From Pedobacter schmidteae (GTDB lineage Bacteria; Bacteroidota; Bacteroidia; Sphingobacteriales; Sphingobacteriaceae): a DNA stretch of 64,000 nucleotides. The notes beneath the pieces are model-generated. The model was not told where the DNA came from and ran no database searches. It saw only the letters and a list, made by a program, of their open reading frames with translations. Numbering within the stretch: position 1 is the stretch's first letter; each line of letters begins with the position of its first letter. This document shows, in pieces, positions 15,013-24,329 of the stretch. Made by a program: the position numbers and the translations under genes. The stretch covers positions 3,097,097 through 3,161,096 of the forward strand of contig NZ_LS999839.1 of NCBI RefSeq assembly GCF_900564155.1. The letters run 5' to 3'.

Positions 15013-17334
15013 TTATTTTGTTACGCCTATTGGTAATTGATCATTTGTAGCAGGAGTGTTGCCCAACCATTGGAAATTGAGTTTTTCGGTATTGGTATAT
15101 TGTGGCTTCAACTGATAAATGTGTTTGCCTGCTACTTTATTATAAAATGATTCTATTTTTCCTGACTCATAGAAATTACAGTAATCTACTTTAATATTGT
15201 CCCAGCGGTATTCCTGAAACTGGATAGACCTGCCTCCCTGTCCGCTGTAAGAGAAATTGCTATTGGTAACAGAAGCTTGCTGGGCGCCTATGAGTCTTAT
15301 TACAGTTCCCTGCTCCCTGTTTTCTACTTCATTAAAGTTGCAATGATCTATAGTTACAAAGGGGCCTAAGGTACTCTCATCATTTCCGCCACGGTAGATA
15401 TTAATGGCGCTACCCATTAAATTTGTAAAAGTACAGTTCCTGATTGTGGTATACTCGGCATTGTACATGCCCTTATCGTCTTTTTCAGAGGAGAGGTCTA
15501 TTCCATTGCCCGACATGTGATGAAATACTGAATTCAACACTACTAAGCTGTCTGCCAGTGTACCTTTGGCTGCTGCAAACCCGCTATTGTTACTCTCATT
15601 GTAATCGTAAAATTCACAATTGTCAATGGTCAAAAGATAGGGCCTGTTCATCGGCTTGTCGGTAGTGCGAACGCCGCCGTCGGATGCAGAAAAACTCTCG
15701 TAAGTACCTTTAAAAGCTAAGCCCTGTACTTTCAGGTCTCCTCCATTTTCAATAGTGATAAAAGCCGGTAAGGCTTTGTAAGAAGCGTTTACCAATATTG
15801 GCCTGTTTCGCAGATTTTTAGCGGCCATGATAACAACAGGCTTGTTGACCAGTATTTCGCCATTCATTTTGTAGTAGCCTTCATCAGATAAGATCACCGT
15901 GTCGCCTGGGAGGGCATCTCTGACAATATTTGCTATCGATTCGCTTTGAGCGGCATTTACAGGGAAGCTTTTGGGTTGACGTTCGGGAACTTTAACCCTG
16001 GGCTTGTACCAGGCTGCGCCGGTTACTTCTTTTTGGATAAGGGGAAGCTTTTTTAAATCGGCACCCATATGTAAATCATAAGGAAGGCTAAAGCCTTTAA
16101 TAGTAATGGATTTTGGATTTACTTTTTTAAAGCCTGCAGGCCAGTTTCCTTTAAAATCAGCATTCAATCCATTGTCGGAAAACAATATTCCATTCTTGTT
16201 GTCATTATTTGCGTCGGTATAGGCTTCATTGTCCTTGGTCAGGATCAGGTTGTTTTTGAAGGATACATTTTCCGGGCCTAATGTGCGTTCGGCATCTTTG
16301 CCAGCACCAAACAAAATGGCGGAACAGTTGATAAAGGAATTTTTTTCAATAACTGCATCCTTTACCTGGAAGTAGCGGTTGATAAGCGAGTTGGGGACAC
16401 CATTTACCAGTGCCAGCGGTGCCCGGAAATTACTTCCCGTTAACCTATAAAACACATTACTGGCCACGCGCTGACGAGGATTGATGACCCTTACACCACC
16501 TGTAAAAGGCTTGTCGTTGCCGATGAAGAAATTTCCTTCTACTACGTTGTCGGAGCCGTGTCTCAATACCAGTCCACCTTCGCATTCGTAAAAGGTATTG
16601 AAGCTGACATGATTTTCGCCCGATTTAATAGAGACGATTTCTACTTCTCCATTACAACGTTCGAAATAATTGTACACAATTTTTGTACCTGAAGGCTCCA
16701 GCGAATACCTGGAAAATCCTATCCTGATGATTTCACCTCCATTTGAACCAAAACGTTGACGCCCTTTAAAATAGTTGCTGTCGATGCTATGGTTATTTTG
16801 CCGGCTACGCTCATCATCAAGTTCAGCAATGATGAGCGGTCCCGAATTGAGTTTGTTGACAAAAGTAGAATGGTCAATCCTGTTGTTTTTTCCATACAAA
16901 GTAATCCAGGTATCGGCTTTAAACCTTTCCGGCTGACTGTAATTTTCGATGACGATGTTGCTTACCCTGCAATTATTGGCCAGGTTATCGTTGTTGATAC
17001 GGAAAGAGATCACCTCACGCTTTGGTGTATAACCATCTTTGAAATGAAATCCTTTAACCAGCAGGTGTTCGCCGCCAATTTGTATGTAAGATTGGCCCGT
17101 GAAAATTACTCCTCCGGGGTTTTGTGGCATAATGGTAATCGGAGCCCGCGCTGTTCCATTTCCCTGTAATTGTATAGCGGCATTGTTCCATTCTTTATTT
17201 TTTAAATAGATGATATCGCCAGGCTTAGCTTTGGTTACGGCTGCTTTTAGTGCCTCGGGATTATCTACAACTACCGATCCTGCAAACGTTTTCAAGCTTA
17301 ATAATAGCAAAAGGGGGATAAGGGTTTTCTTCAT
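15013..17334 (-). CDS. Alginate lyase, polysaccharide lyase family 6 (two beta-helix domains)
   Basis: A 773-residue exported parallel beta-helix lyase (signal peptide MKKTLIPLLLLLSLKTFAGS). The N-terminal domain (about 20-440) is the PL6 catalytic helix with Lys237 in VSIKSGENHVSFNTF and Arg258 in LVLRHGSDNVVEGNFF, the conserved base and acid of the family. A second beta-helix (about 470-730) follows, as in the longer PL6 members. PL6 enzymes mostly cut MG or poly-M/G alginate; chondroitinase B is a relative, but the PL7, PL17 and KdgF context points to alginate. It lies 6 bp after the surface lipoprotein gene. Confidence 0.92.
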   Translation of the reverse strand: MKKTLIPLLLLLSLKTFAGSVVVDNPEALKAAVTKAKPGDIIYLKNKEWNNAAIQLQGNGTARAPITIMPQNPGGVIFTGQSYIQIGGEHLLVKGFHFKDGYTPKREVISFRINNDNLANNCRVSNIVIENYSQPERFKADTWITLYGKNNRIDHSTFVNKLNSGPLIIAELDDERSRQNNHSIDSNYFKGRQRFGSNGGEIIRIGFSRYSLEPSGTKIVYNYFERCNGEVEIVSIKSGENHVSFNTFYECEGGLVLRHGSDNVVEGNFFIGNDKPFTGGVRVINPRQRVASNVFYRLTGSNFRAPLALVNGVPNSLINRYFQVKDAVIEKNSFINCSAILFGAGKDAERTLGPENVSFKNNLILTKDNEAYTDANNDNKNGILFSDNGLNADFKGNWPAGFKKVNPKSITIKGFSLPYDLHMGADLKKLPLIQKEVTGAAWYKPRVKVPERQPKSFPVNAAQSESIANIVRDALPGDTVILSDEGYYKMNGEILVNKPVVIMAAKNLRNRPILVNASYKALPAFITIENGGDLKVQGLAFKGTYESFSASDGGVRTTDKPMNRPYLLTIDNCEFYDYNESNNSGFAAAKGTLADSLVVLNSVFHHMSGNGIDLSSEKDDKGMYNAEYTTIRNCTFTNLMGSAINIYRGGNDESTLGPFVTIDHCNFNEVENREQGTVIRLIGAQQASVTNSNFSYSGQGGRSIQFQEYRWDNIKVDYCNFYESGKIESFYNKVAGKHIYQLKPQYTNTEKLNFQWLGNTPATNDQLPIGVTK

Positions 17335-17340
17335 GATGGG

Positions 17341-18627
17341 TTATTTAGATACCAGAATGTCAAATTTTATAGTTGATACTGCGGCTACACTACCAATGGT
17401 AACCTCTTTAGCTCTTAGCAATTGATTGGTAAAAGTTCCATCAGATTCCGGAACCCTGACCCATACAAGATAAGCATTAGTTAGATTAAATGCATTCGCA
17501 GCGGGTGCGGTAGCATCATATTTTACTGTGCTGCTTGATGGTGTGGCAATGCCGCCAAAGAAGTTGTCTTCCAGATCAGTAATGCTATTGCTGTTGTAGG
17601 CCGTATATATTCTGTCTGCATCTGCTGTTCCAGGAATCAGTGTCCTGAATTTGGTTGCTTTAAGATCTGTTGCATTGGGTTCCCAGATCAAGGTGCTGCA
17701 TTTGTAATTTTTGGAAATGGTAGTGGTGTTGGCAGGACTGTATATTGTAAACACAAAAGTGCTGGAACAATAGGTTACAAAATCCAGATTTTTTTCCTGT
17801 CCGCTTATACTACACGTTCCTGTTATTCCTCCTGTTTCCCCAAAAAAGAAACTGCCTGACGATGGTACAGCCGCTGTACCGTTGGCCATCATGACAAGAT
17901 CTTTGTAAAGCGTATATTTTTTCAATGGAATATTAATGATAGCCTCAGCTTTCAGATCAAACTTGTCGGTAATCACCACTTTTAAATTTCCGGCATTTTT
18001 TCGGTAGGTGTAGGCGTAGTTCAAATTATAGGTTTTATCATTATTTGGCAGATCTATTTTGTTAACCAGCACAAAGGTGCCCTGATAATCATCAAAAATT
18101 TCTATTAGTTTTAAACCATTCTCCGAACTGGCTTTAGCGGTGACGGTAATTTTGTCATTAACATCGGGTAGCAGGCTTGGCGGAACATTTTCCAATTTTG
18201 GTAAGGGTGGGGTAAAGGAGCTGAGTTTGATAAAACCTTCAAAAGAAGTATTGTCTACATGTTTGACCATGACCTTTACACCTGTAACCTGGCTTAACCT
18301 GGCCGATGAATAATTGGTCGTAGGAATGCTGAACCTGTAATTGTTTTTGTCGCTTGATGCTGGCGTGCCGATATAAATGAGGGAATCGGTTGTATTAGTA
18401 CGCACCAGATAGCAGTAAATTAGTTTTATCCCGGTAGGTGAACTAAGTACTCCGTTCAGTTCTGCATCAGGGCTTACCTGTTTGGTGGCCGTATTGTAAC
18501 TAAACTCCTGTGCGGTGAGGGTATCTGAGCCAGAGCTTATAACCTTGTCTTTTTTACAGCTGTATATTAAAAATGTGCAGGACAGGAGGGGCAGGATCCA
18601 AAAGTTGTTGATTGGTTTCATATTCAA
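17341..18627 (-). CDS. Surface lipoprotein of the alginate locus (SusE/SGBP-position)
   Basis: A 428-residue lipoprotein (lipobox FLIYSC-KKDK) made of immunoglobulin-like beta-domains, directly after SusD. That is the usual position of SusE/SusF-like or surface glycan-binding proteins that hold the polysaccharide at the cell surface. I see no catalytic motif. Domain boundaries are roughly 35-140, 150-235 and a C-terminal half of beta-strands. Binding to alginate is inferred from position only. It overlaps nothing: SusD ends 11 bp before and PL6 starts 6 bp after. Confidence 0.75.
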   Translation of the reverse strand: MNMKPINNFWILPLLSCTFLIYSCKKDKVISSGSDTLTAQEFSYNTATKQVSPDAELNGVLSSPTGIKLIYCYLVRTNTTDSLIYIGTPASSDKNNYRFSIPTTNYSSARLSQVTGVKVMVKHVDNTSFEGFIKLSSFTPPLPKLENVPPSLLPDVNDKITVTAKASSENGLKLIEIFDDYQGTFVLVNKIDLPNNDKTYNLNYAYTYRKNAGNLKVVITDKFDLKAEAIINIPLKKYTLYKDLVMMANGTAAVPSSGSFFFGETGGITGTCSISGQEKNLDFVTYCSSTFVFTIYSPANTTTISKNYKCSTLIWEPNATDLKATKFRTLIPGTADADRIYTAYNSNSITDLEDNFFGGIATPSSSTVKYDATAPAANAFNLTNAYLVWVRVPESDGTFTNQLLRAKEVTIGSVAAVSTIKFDILVSK

Positions 18628-18638
18628 TTTTTTTAGGG

Positions 18639-20216
18639 TTAGTAGCCCGGGTTTTGAACAATTTTTATCTGATCGTTGGCATCCAGTTCGCGCTGAGGGA
18701 TGGGTAGCAACAATTTCTCCGTGGTGAGATTGGCTTGCAGTTCTGCCAGGGTAAAGGCCGGTCGGTAAGCTTTGTAATGTGAATCAAATTCCAGGGCAAA
18801 GTGGTTTTTGATGACAGCTACGGCTTGTCCGGTTCTTACCAGGTCAAAGAAACGCTGGTTTTCAAAAGCAAATTCAAGTCTTCTTTCATTTAGTAAAGCA
18901 TTCAGAAACTGTGTAGAGGTAGTAATGGCATTGGCACTACCGTCAGTTGGGTATTTGTAAAAGCCTGCATTAAAATCGCCGGTTGCATAGTCGGTGGCCC
19001 CGGCTCTTGCCCTTACATCATTAATCAGGTTTACTGCGGGACTTCCGAAACCCAAGGCCTCAGCCTTCATCAACAATACATCGGAAAAGCGAAGTACAGG
19101 GAAATCGTTTTCGGCATCAAATTTTACCAGAACCGGAGAAATGAATTTTTTGACATACAGTTTGGAAGCGTATTTGGCCATAGTTACCACTTTTCGGGCA
19201 TCAGCGGCTCCGCTTGCTGGCGTCTTATAGGTTACGTCCAGATCATTTGTCGGGAAATTATATCCGGTACCATCACCATTTACAATTGCGCTTCCACTGG
19301 ATGTTGGGGCAAAGTTATTGGCCATCAGGTTGCCAAGCCCAAAGCCTCCGGCTTTAAACCTTACCGCAAACAGAATCTCCTTGTTCATTTCGTTGTTAAT
19401 GGAAAAGACATCTGAAAAAGAAGGTAATAAGCCGTGGCCACTGTTGCTGATGATATCATCCAGCAGGGGCAAGGCGCTGGCTGCACGGTTGGTGGTCAGG
19501 TAAACTTTAGCCAAGAGTGCTTTTGCTGCCCAGGAGGTAGCCCGCCCGGCTTCGGGATTGCTGGCTGACGAGTAAGGCGCCTGCGATAGCAGGCTTTTTG
19601 CTGCCAGCAGATCGGCTGTAATCAGCTGATAACAGTCGGCCAGTGGCGTTCTGGTAATTTTTTTTGATTGCTCAGGATCAACCGGCTCGGTAATGAGAAA
19701 AACATCTCCATACAACCTCACCAGATTAAAGTAATGGTAGGCACGTAAAAATAAGGCTTCTCCAGCCAGTTGGTTTTTCTGTTGCTGATTCATTTTGGCA
19801 GTGCCTTCGCCTACAATAGTTTGGCCGCCTGTGTAGCTTACACCCAGACTTTTTAACACATAATTAATAGATCGCAGGTTTTTATAAGTAGCCAGCCAGT
19901 ATTGATAAACTTTGTCATGTGCCGAATTTAAAGTGAACATATCCAGTTCGTTGAATTCGAAATTGATGGCTGCAGAACTGTTGGGAACCCCCTGTTTGGA
20001 ATTGTCTGTACGCAAATCGGTCAGCATCCATTCAAACTCCAACGGTTTTTGTAAACCATTGTAACTGCCTGTAAGCGCCGCCGAAGTTTCTTCGTAGTTT
20101 CTATAAAAAGCATTTACGCCAATATTAGAGATGGGGTCAATATCGATGATTTTATTGCAGGCGCTGATACTTGTGATCAGTACAATGCCTGCTGCAAACA
20201 ATTTAAAGCTTTTCAT
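18639..20216 (-). CDS. SusD/RagB family outer-membrane lipoprotein
   Basis: The lid subunit of the SusCD oligosaccharide importer. The start at 20216 gives MKSFKLFAAGIVLITSISAC with a lipobox; an upstream in-frame ATG at 20240 exists but is less apt. TPR-rich SusD features follow: IDIDPISNIG near the N-terminus, YNGLQKPLEFEWM, ALFLRAYHYFNLVRLYGDVFL (the family hallmark), RSTLADCY-like sites, and a C-terminal LNALLNERRLEFAFENQRFFDLVRTGQA. Length is normal (about 525). It is paired with SusC 27 bp upstream and takes part in uptake of alginate oligomers. Confidence 0.93.
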   Translation of the reverse strand: MKSFKLFAAGIVLITSISACNKIIDIDPISNIGVNAFYRNYEETSAALTGSYNGLQKPLEFEWMLTDLRTDNSKQGVPNSSAAINFEFNELDMFTLNSAHDKVYQYWLATYKNLRSINYVLKSLGVSYTGGQTIVGEGTAKMNQQQKNQLAGEALFLRAYHYFNLVRLYGDVFLITEPVDPEQSKKITRTPLADCYQLITADLLAAKSLLSQAPYSSASNPEAGRATSWAAKALLAKVYLTTNRAASALPLLDDIISNSGHGLLPSFSDVFSINNEMNKEILFAVRFKAGGFGLGNLMANNFAPTSSGSAIVNGDGTGYNFPTNDLDVTYKTPASGAADARKVVTMAKYASKLYVKKFISPVLVKFDAENDFPVLRFSDVLLMKAEALGFGSPAVNLINDVRARAGATDYATGDFNAGFYKYPTDGSANAITTSTQFLNALLNERRLEFAFENQRFFDLVRTGQAVAVIKNHFALEFDSHYKAYRPAFTLAELQANLTTEKLLLPIPQRELDANDQIKIVQNPGY

Positions 20217-20243
20217 CTGATGTATGTTTAAGTAGCTCATGAT

Positions 20244-23200
20244 TTAAAAATTAACATCTATACCAAAGGTGTAAGTACGGGCAATTGGAAATGCACCGCG
20301 CTGATAGCCATCAATAAGTGGCGAAGCATATTGCGAAGAGGTGGTTCTTGCCTCCGGGTTTATTCCGCGATAAGAACGGCCCATCAAGTAAACCACATTG
20401 TCAGCCGAACTGTATACTCTTATCCCTTTGACCCCTATTTTTTTTGTGAATTTTGCAGGTAAGGTGTAACCTAAAATTACATTTCTGAGGGCAGCATACG
20501 AGCCGTCTTCAATCACGTAGTCTGTCAACAACCAGTTCTCTCCGTTGGTATAGTAGGGTGTTTTACCATCGCCTGGATTGGCTGCACTGATCCATCTGTT
20601 TTTGTTGAAGTTTTCATTGTAGCGTCTGGATTCGTTGTAGTTGGCATCGCCATTGATCACTTTTACCCCCTGAACGCCTTGAATAAGGAGGTTGAGGTCG
20701 AAACCTTTGTATTTAAAGGAATTGTTGATACCCCAGGTGAAATCAGGAAAAGGAGTGCCTAGTGTAGTCCGGTCATTTACGTCAATCTTATTATCGCCGT
20801 TCACATCTACAAATTTTAACCCGCCGGGTGCATAGTATTTGGCAAGGGTAGAGGTTTGTCCGCCGGCTTTTGCTTCATCTATCTGCGCCTGTGAGGTCCA
20901 CACACCGTTGGTTTTGTAGCCGAAAAACTGGATGGCAGGCTGACCTACAATGGCCGCGTAGATTTCATTCCTTTCACCATAATTATATTGGAAGGGCTCG
21001 CCACCCAGCTCAAGCAAACGATTTCTGTTGGCCGAGAAGTTTAATGCGGTCGTCCACTGAAATTTATCGTTTTTAATGTTGTTGGAAGTCAGCTCTATTT
21101 CAATACCTTGATTTTTCACTCTCCCCGAGTTGTCAAAATACTCAAACGAGCCACTAAAGGACTGGGTGGACCTTTTGTATAATAGTTTTTCGGTGTTGGA
21201 ATTGTAGTATTCTAAAGTCAGCCCAAACCGGTCTTTCATAAAGCCAATGTCGAGTCCGGTATTGAATTCAAATGTACGTTCCCAGGTAATGTTTGGGTTG
21301 GCCAGTACATCGGCATTTGGTGCAAGCCCAAGGTCAACACTTCCTGTTCCGCTTCCGAAAGAATAATTGCCAGGATACAACAGGTTCTGGAAAGCAAAGC
21401 TCTCAATTTTGTTATTTCCTGTAGCTCCGTAACTGGCCCTCAATTTCATATTGCTCAACCAGCTTATATTTTTCATGAAATCTTCTTTTGTAATCCCCCA
21501 TCCGGCAGACACAGCAGGAAAGGATCCATATTTTTTTCCTTCAGCGAAATAGGAACTGCCATCCATACGGTAACTGAGGGCTAATAAGTACTTGTTTTTA
21601 TAGTCGTAAGTTAACCTGCCCAGATAAGAGATGAGACCAATACGGTCTTTTAGTGTTTTGGTTAGGGCCTGATCAATCTGAGCGGCCTGATTGAGCGTCT
21701 CAAAATCATCTGTAGGGAAGTTCCGGCCTACCATATTCGATTCCTTGACGATGGTTTGTTGCGTGGTAAAGCCAACTAATCCGGTAAAATTGTGGTTGCC
21801 CTTGGTCAGGTTGTAGTTTAAGGTGTTTTCAAACAACAGATCGAGGTAGTTTTTGGTATATATGGTGGCTTCGTTTACATCGCCATCTTTTCGGGCGCTT
21901 GATTTGGTGAAGGTGTTGTTTTCCTGTTGAGAGAAATAACCACCCGCCGAACTTTTAAAGATCAGGTTGGGTAGAAATTTAATGCTGATATCGGCGCTAC
22001 CCAGCATTCTATAGGTTTGCTGATCACGCGTTTCCCTGGCAGCGATAGAAAGCGGTGTATTGTTGCTGGTAGCAAAGGGCTCAACAGGACCGGTACTACT
22101 CCACAAACTGCCCTCAGGCATGGTACCAGAATACTGCAGCCCGTTAAAGTGGCGCGCCTGAACAAAATCGCCGGGAAGTACAGATGCCCATTGCGCATTT
22201 TGGTGTACATATGCAGCGGTAAAATCATTATGATAAACAGGGAGGAAGGAGCCAAACCTAAAGTAATCGGTAAAATTTACTGCCGGTCTTTGTGTTTTGA
22301 TATAGGAAGGGTTAAAATTGAGGCTGAAATCGACTTTTTTACTGAGTGTTCCATCTATTTTCGCTTTCACATTTAAGCGTTCGTTATCACTATATTTCAA
22401 AATGGCCTGATCTTTTTGCCCACTGGCAGAGATGTAATATTTGAGTTCTTTTTTGCCGCCTGAAATCCCCAGTTGAATATTGGCGATGGAAGCATCCTGC
22501 AGGGCTTCTTGTTGCCAGTCTGTAGGTACACCGCTAATCTGATCTTCAATGATATAAGCCGCTCTTTCCGGACCTGTAATCAGGTTCTTCCCGTTTGCGG
22601 GTACGGTGGGGTCATTTTCTCTTAGTGCCGCTTCTGAAAACAACATTTTGGTGTAGTCGGTAATGCTCATGATGGGATTTAAGGCGTAAGGTTTTTTAAA
22701 TCCGTAATACGACTTAATGGAATATTTTGGCTTGTCAGATACCCCGCTTTTTGTGGTGATCAGAATTACACCGTTGGCGGCCCTGGAACCATATATGGCT
22801 CCCGATGCGGCATCTTTCAATACTTCAATCGATTCCACATCCTGAGGGTTTACAAAAGACAAACCATCGGGTACCGGATAACCATCTACCACTACCAGTG
22901 GTTGCGAATTGGCGCTGATGGAACTGAAGCCACGTACACGCACAATTGGGTCAGCGCCTACTTCAGAACTCACATTTTGAATGGTTACGCCGGCAATTTT
23001 TCCGATAAGTGCATTGTCGAGCCTGGAGGTAGGTATTTCATCCAGATTGTCATTTTTCAATTTACTTACGGCACCTGTTACTGCCGATTTTTTTTGTGTT
23101 CCATATCCAATTACCACCAATTCATTCATGGTGTTGGGCGTTTCCTTTAAGGTGATGGTAATGTTAGCAGCTCCTTTAACGGCATAGGCCTGAGGTTGAT

Positions 23201-23447
23201 AACCCAGGTAATTGAACAGTATTAATTTGCCCGTCTCTACATTAATGCTAAACTCTCCCTTGTTGTTGGTAACGGTTCCTTGTTTAGCGTCTTTAATGGT
23301 AACAGATGCACCAGGTAAGGTTTCCCCGCTTGCAGATTTAACCACACCTTGTATTTTTACCCTTGTCTGCGAAAAAGCAGGATTTAAAAACAGAAAACAG
23401 GAAAATACCAGGAGGAGTATTCCCCGTAAGTAAATGTTCAGATTCAT
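20244..23447 (-). CDS. SusC/RagA family TonB-dependent receptor
   Basis: A 1067-residue outer-membrane transporter. After a signal peptide (FLFLNPAFSQ) it has a carboxypeptidase-regulatory-like domain (about 31-103: VKIQGVVKSASGETLPGASV), then the TonB box/plug (about 108-240: ELVVIGYGTQKKSAVTG, ending SGAIYGSRAANGVILITTK) and a 22-strand barrel. There is no N-terminal STN signalling domain. It pairs with the downstream SusD. A hairpin (23536-23559) separates it from the SDR gene, so it may be expressed at a level different from the upstream enzymes. Confidence 0.95.
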   Translation of the reverse strand: MNLNIYLRGILLLVFSCFLFLNPAFSQTRVKIQGVVKSASGETLPGASVTIKDAKQGTVTNNKGEFSINVETGKLILFNYLGYQPQAYAVKGAANITITLKETPNTMNELVVIGYGTQKKSAVTGAVSKLKNDNLDEIPTSRLDNALIGKIAGVTIQNVSSEVGADPIVRVRGFSSISANSQPLVVVDGYPVPDGLSFVNPQDVESIEVLKDAASGAIYGSRAANGVILITTKSGVSDKPKYSIKSYYGFKKPYALNPIMSITDYTKMLFSEAALRENDPTVPANGKNLITGPERAAYIIEDQISGVPTDWQQEALQDASIANIQLGISGGKKELKYYISASGQKDQAILKYSDNERLNVKAKIDGTLSKKVDFSLNFNPSYIKTQRPAVNFTDYFRFGSFLPVYHNDFTAAYVHQNAQWASVLPGDFVQARHFNGLQYSGTMPEGSLWSSTGPVEPFATSNNTPLSIAARETRDQQTYRMLGSADISIKFLPNLIFKSSAGGYFSQQENNTFTKSSARKDGDVNEATIYTKNYLDLLFENTLNYNLTKGNHNFTGLVGFTTQQTIVKESNMVGRNFPTDDFETLNQAAQIDQALTKTLKDRIGLISYLGRLTYDYKNKYLLALSYRMDGSSYFAEGKKYGSFPAVSAGWGITKEDFMKNISWLSNMKLRASYGATGNNKIESFAFQNLLYPGNYSFGSGTGSVDLGLAPNADVLANPNITWERTFEFNTGLDIGFMKDRFGLTLEYYNSNTEKLLYKRSTQSFSGSFEYFDNSGRVKNQGIEIELTSNNIKNDKFQWTTALNFSANRNRLLELGGEPFQYNYGERNEIYAAIVGQPAIQFFGYKTNGVWTSQAQIDEAKAGGQTSTLAKYYAPGGLKFVDVNGDNKIDVNDRTTLGTPFPDFTWGINNSFKYKGFDLNLLIQGVQGVKVINGDANYNESRRYNENFNKNRWISAANPGDGKTPYYTNGENWLLTDYVIEDGSYAALRNVILGYTLPAKFTKKIGVKGIRVYSSADNVVYLMGRSYRGINPEARTTSSQYASPLIDGYQRGAFPIARTYTFGIDVNF

Positions 23448-23535
23448 ATCGATTTATATTTGGTTTCAGTTGATCACCTGCCTGGTAAAATCCCTTTTAC
23501 TACAGGAGACAATTTTTAACGTGGCTATGTTTAGC

Positions 23536-23559
23536 GGGTACTTAAATTCTTAAGTACCC
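23536..23559 (-). terminator. Stem-loop between the SDR gene and susC
   Basis: A perfect 10-bp stem (GGGTACTTAA / TTAAGTACCC) with a 4-nt loop lies in the 126-bp gap after the SDR stop. No T run follows on the minus strand, so it may be a partial terminator, an RNA-processing site or a 3' stabiliser rather than a full stop. Confidence 0.5.
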
Positions 23560-23573
23560 TGCCATTAATGGGG

Positions 23574-24326
23574 TTATGAAAAATTCAGACCACCGTTGAT
23601 ATCAATGTTGGTGCCGGTTATATAGCTGGATTGCGCTGAAGCTAAATAAACCACCAGGTCTGCAACTTCTGATGCAGTGCCTTCGCGTTTCAATAGCGTT
23701 GCATTGGCTACATTAACCCTCACTTCCGGTTTGCTGAAAGTGTCGTGAAAGGTTGTTGCAATCATGCCGGGTAACACTGCATTTACCCTGATGTTTTTAG
23801 GCCCCAGCTCTTTTGCCAATGCGCGCGTATAGGTCATGATACCACCTTTGGCAGTGGCGTATGCGCTTGCGCCCGGGCCGCCGCCATCCCTGCCGGCCAG
23901 TGACGACAGGTTAACAATAGATGCGCCCGAAGCCATGTAAGGGATGGTTGCCCGGCTAACCAGGTATACACTTTTCAGGTTCAGGTCCATTACGGCATCC
24001 CAAAATGTTTCATCTAACTCGGCTGTAGGTTTCCTGGCCACCATACCGCCGGCTACGTTAACAAGGATATGGATTTCTTCTCCAAAAGCAGCTCTGGCCT
24101 CGTCTACCAGACTGGTAACTTCTGCTGATTTGGTAACATCACCCTTAACGATGATGGCCTCGCCGCCCTGCTCCCGGATCAACCTTAATGTTTCCTCTGC
24201 ATTTGCAATATTGCCGTGATAATTGATCACAACTTTTGCACCTTCCTGGGCAAGCTGACAAGAAACAGCTCTACCGATATCTCTGGACCCTCCAGTTACA
24301 ATTGCGACTTTATTTTTTAAACGCAT
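23574..24326 (-). CDS. SDR reductase, probable DEH reductase
   Basis: A 250-residue short-chain dehydrogenase. It has the cofactor motif TGGSRDIG (Rossmann turn), NVAGG in the NNAG position, the catalytic Ser in NLSSLAG and YATAKGG (Tyr-x-x-x-Lys). In Bacteroidota alginate loci an SDR at this position reduces 4-deoxy-L-erythro-5-hexoseulose uronate (DEH) to 2-keto-3-deoxygluconate, and I assign that role by context. It overlaps no gene and lies 3 bp after the MFS gene, so translation may be coupled. Cofactor preference cannot be decided with confidence. Confidence 0.85.
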   Translation of the reverse strand: MRLKNKVAIVTGGSRDIGRAVSCQLAQEGAKVVINYHGNIANAEETLRLIREQGGEAIIVKGDVTKSAEVTSLVDEARAAFGEEIHILVNVAGGMVARKPTAELDETFWDAVMDLNLKSVYLVSRATIPYMASGASIVNLSSLAGRDGGGPGASAYATAKGGIMTYTRALAKELGPKNIRVNAVLPGMIATTFHDTFSKPEVRVNVANATLLKREGTASEVADLVVYLASAQSSYITGTNIDINGGLNFS

Positions 24327-24329
24327 ATT

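Noticed and set aside
17210..17425. Plus-strand open frame across the start of the PL6 gene
   Set aside because: A shadow of the PL6 and lipoprotein genes on the minus strand, with no independent signal.
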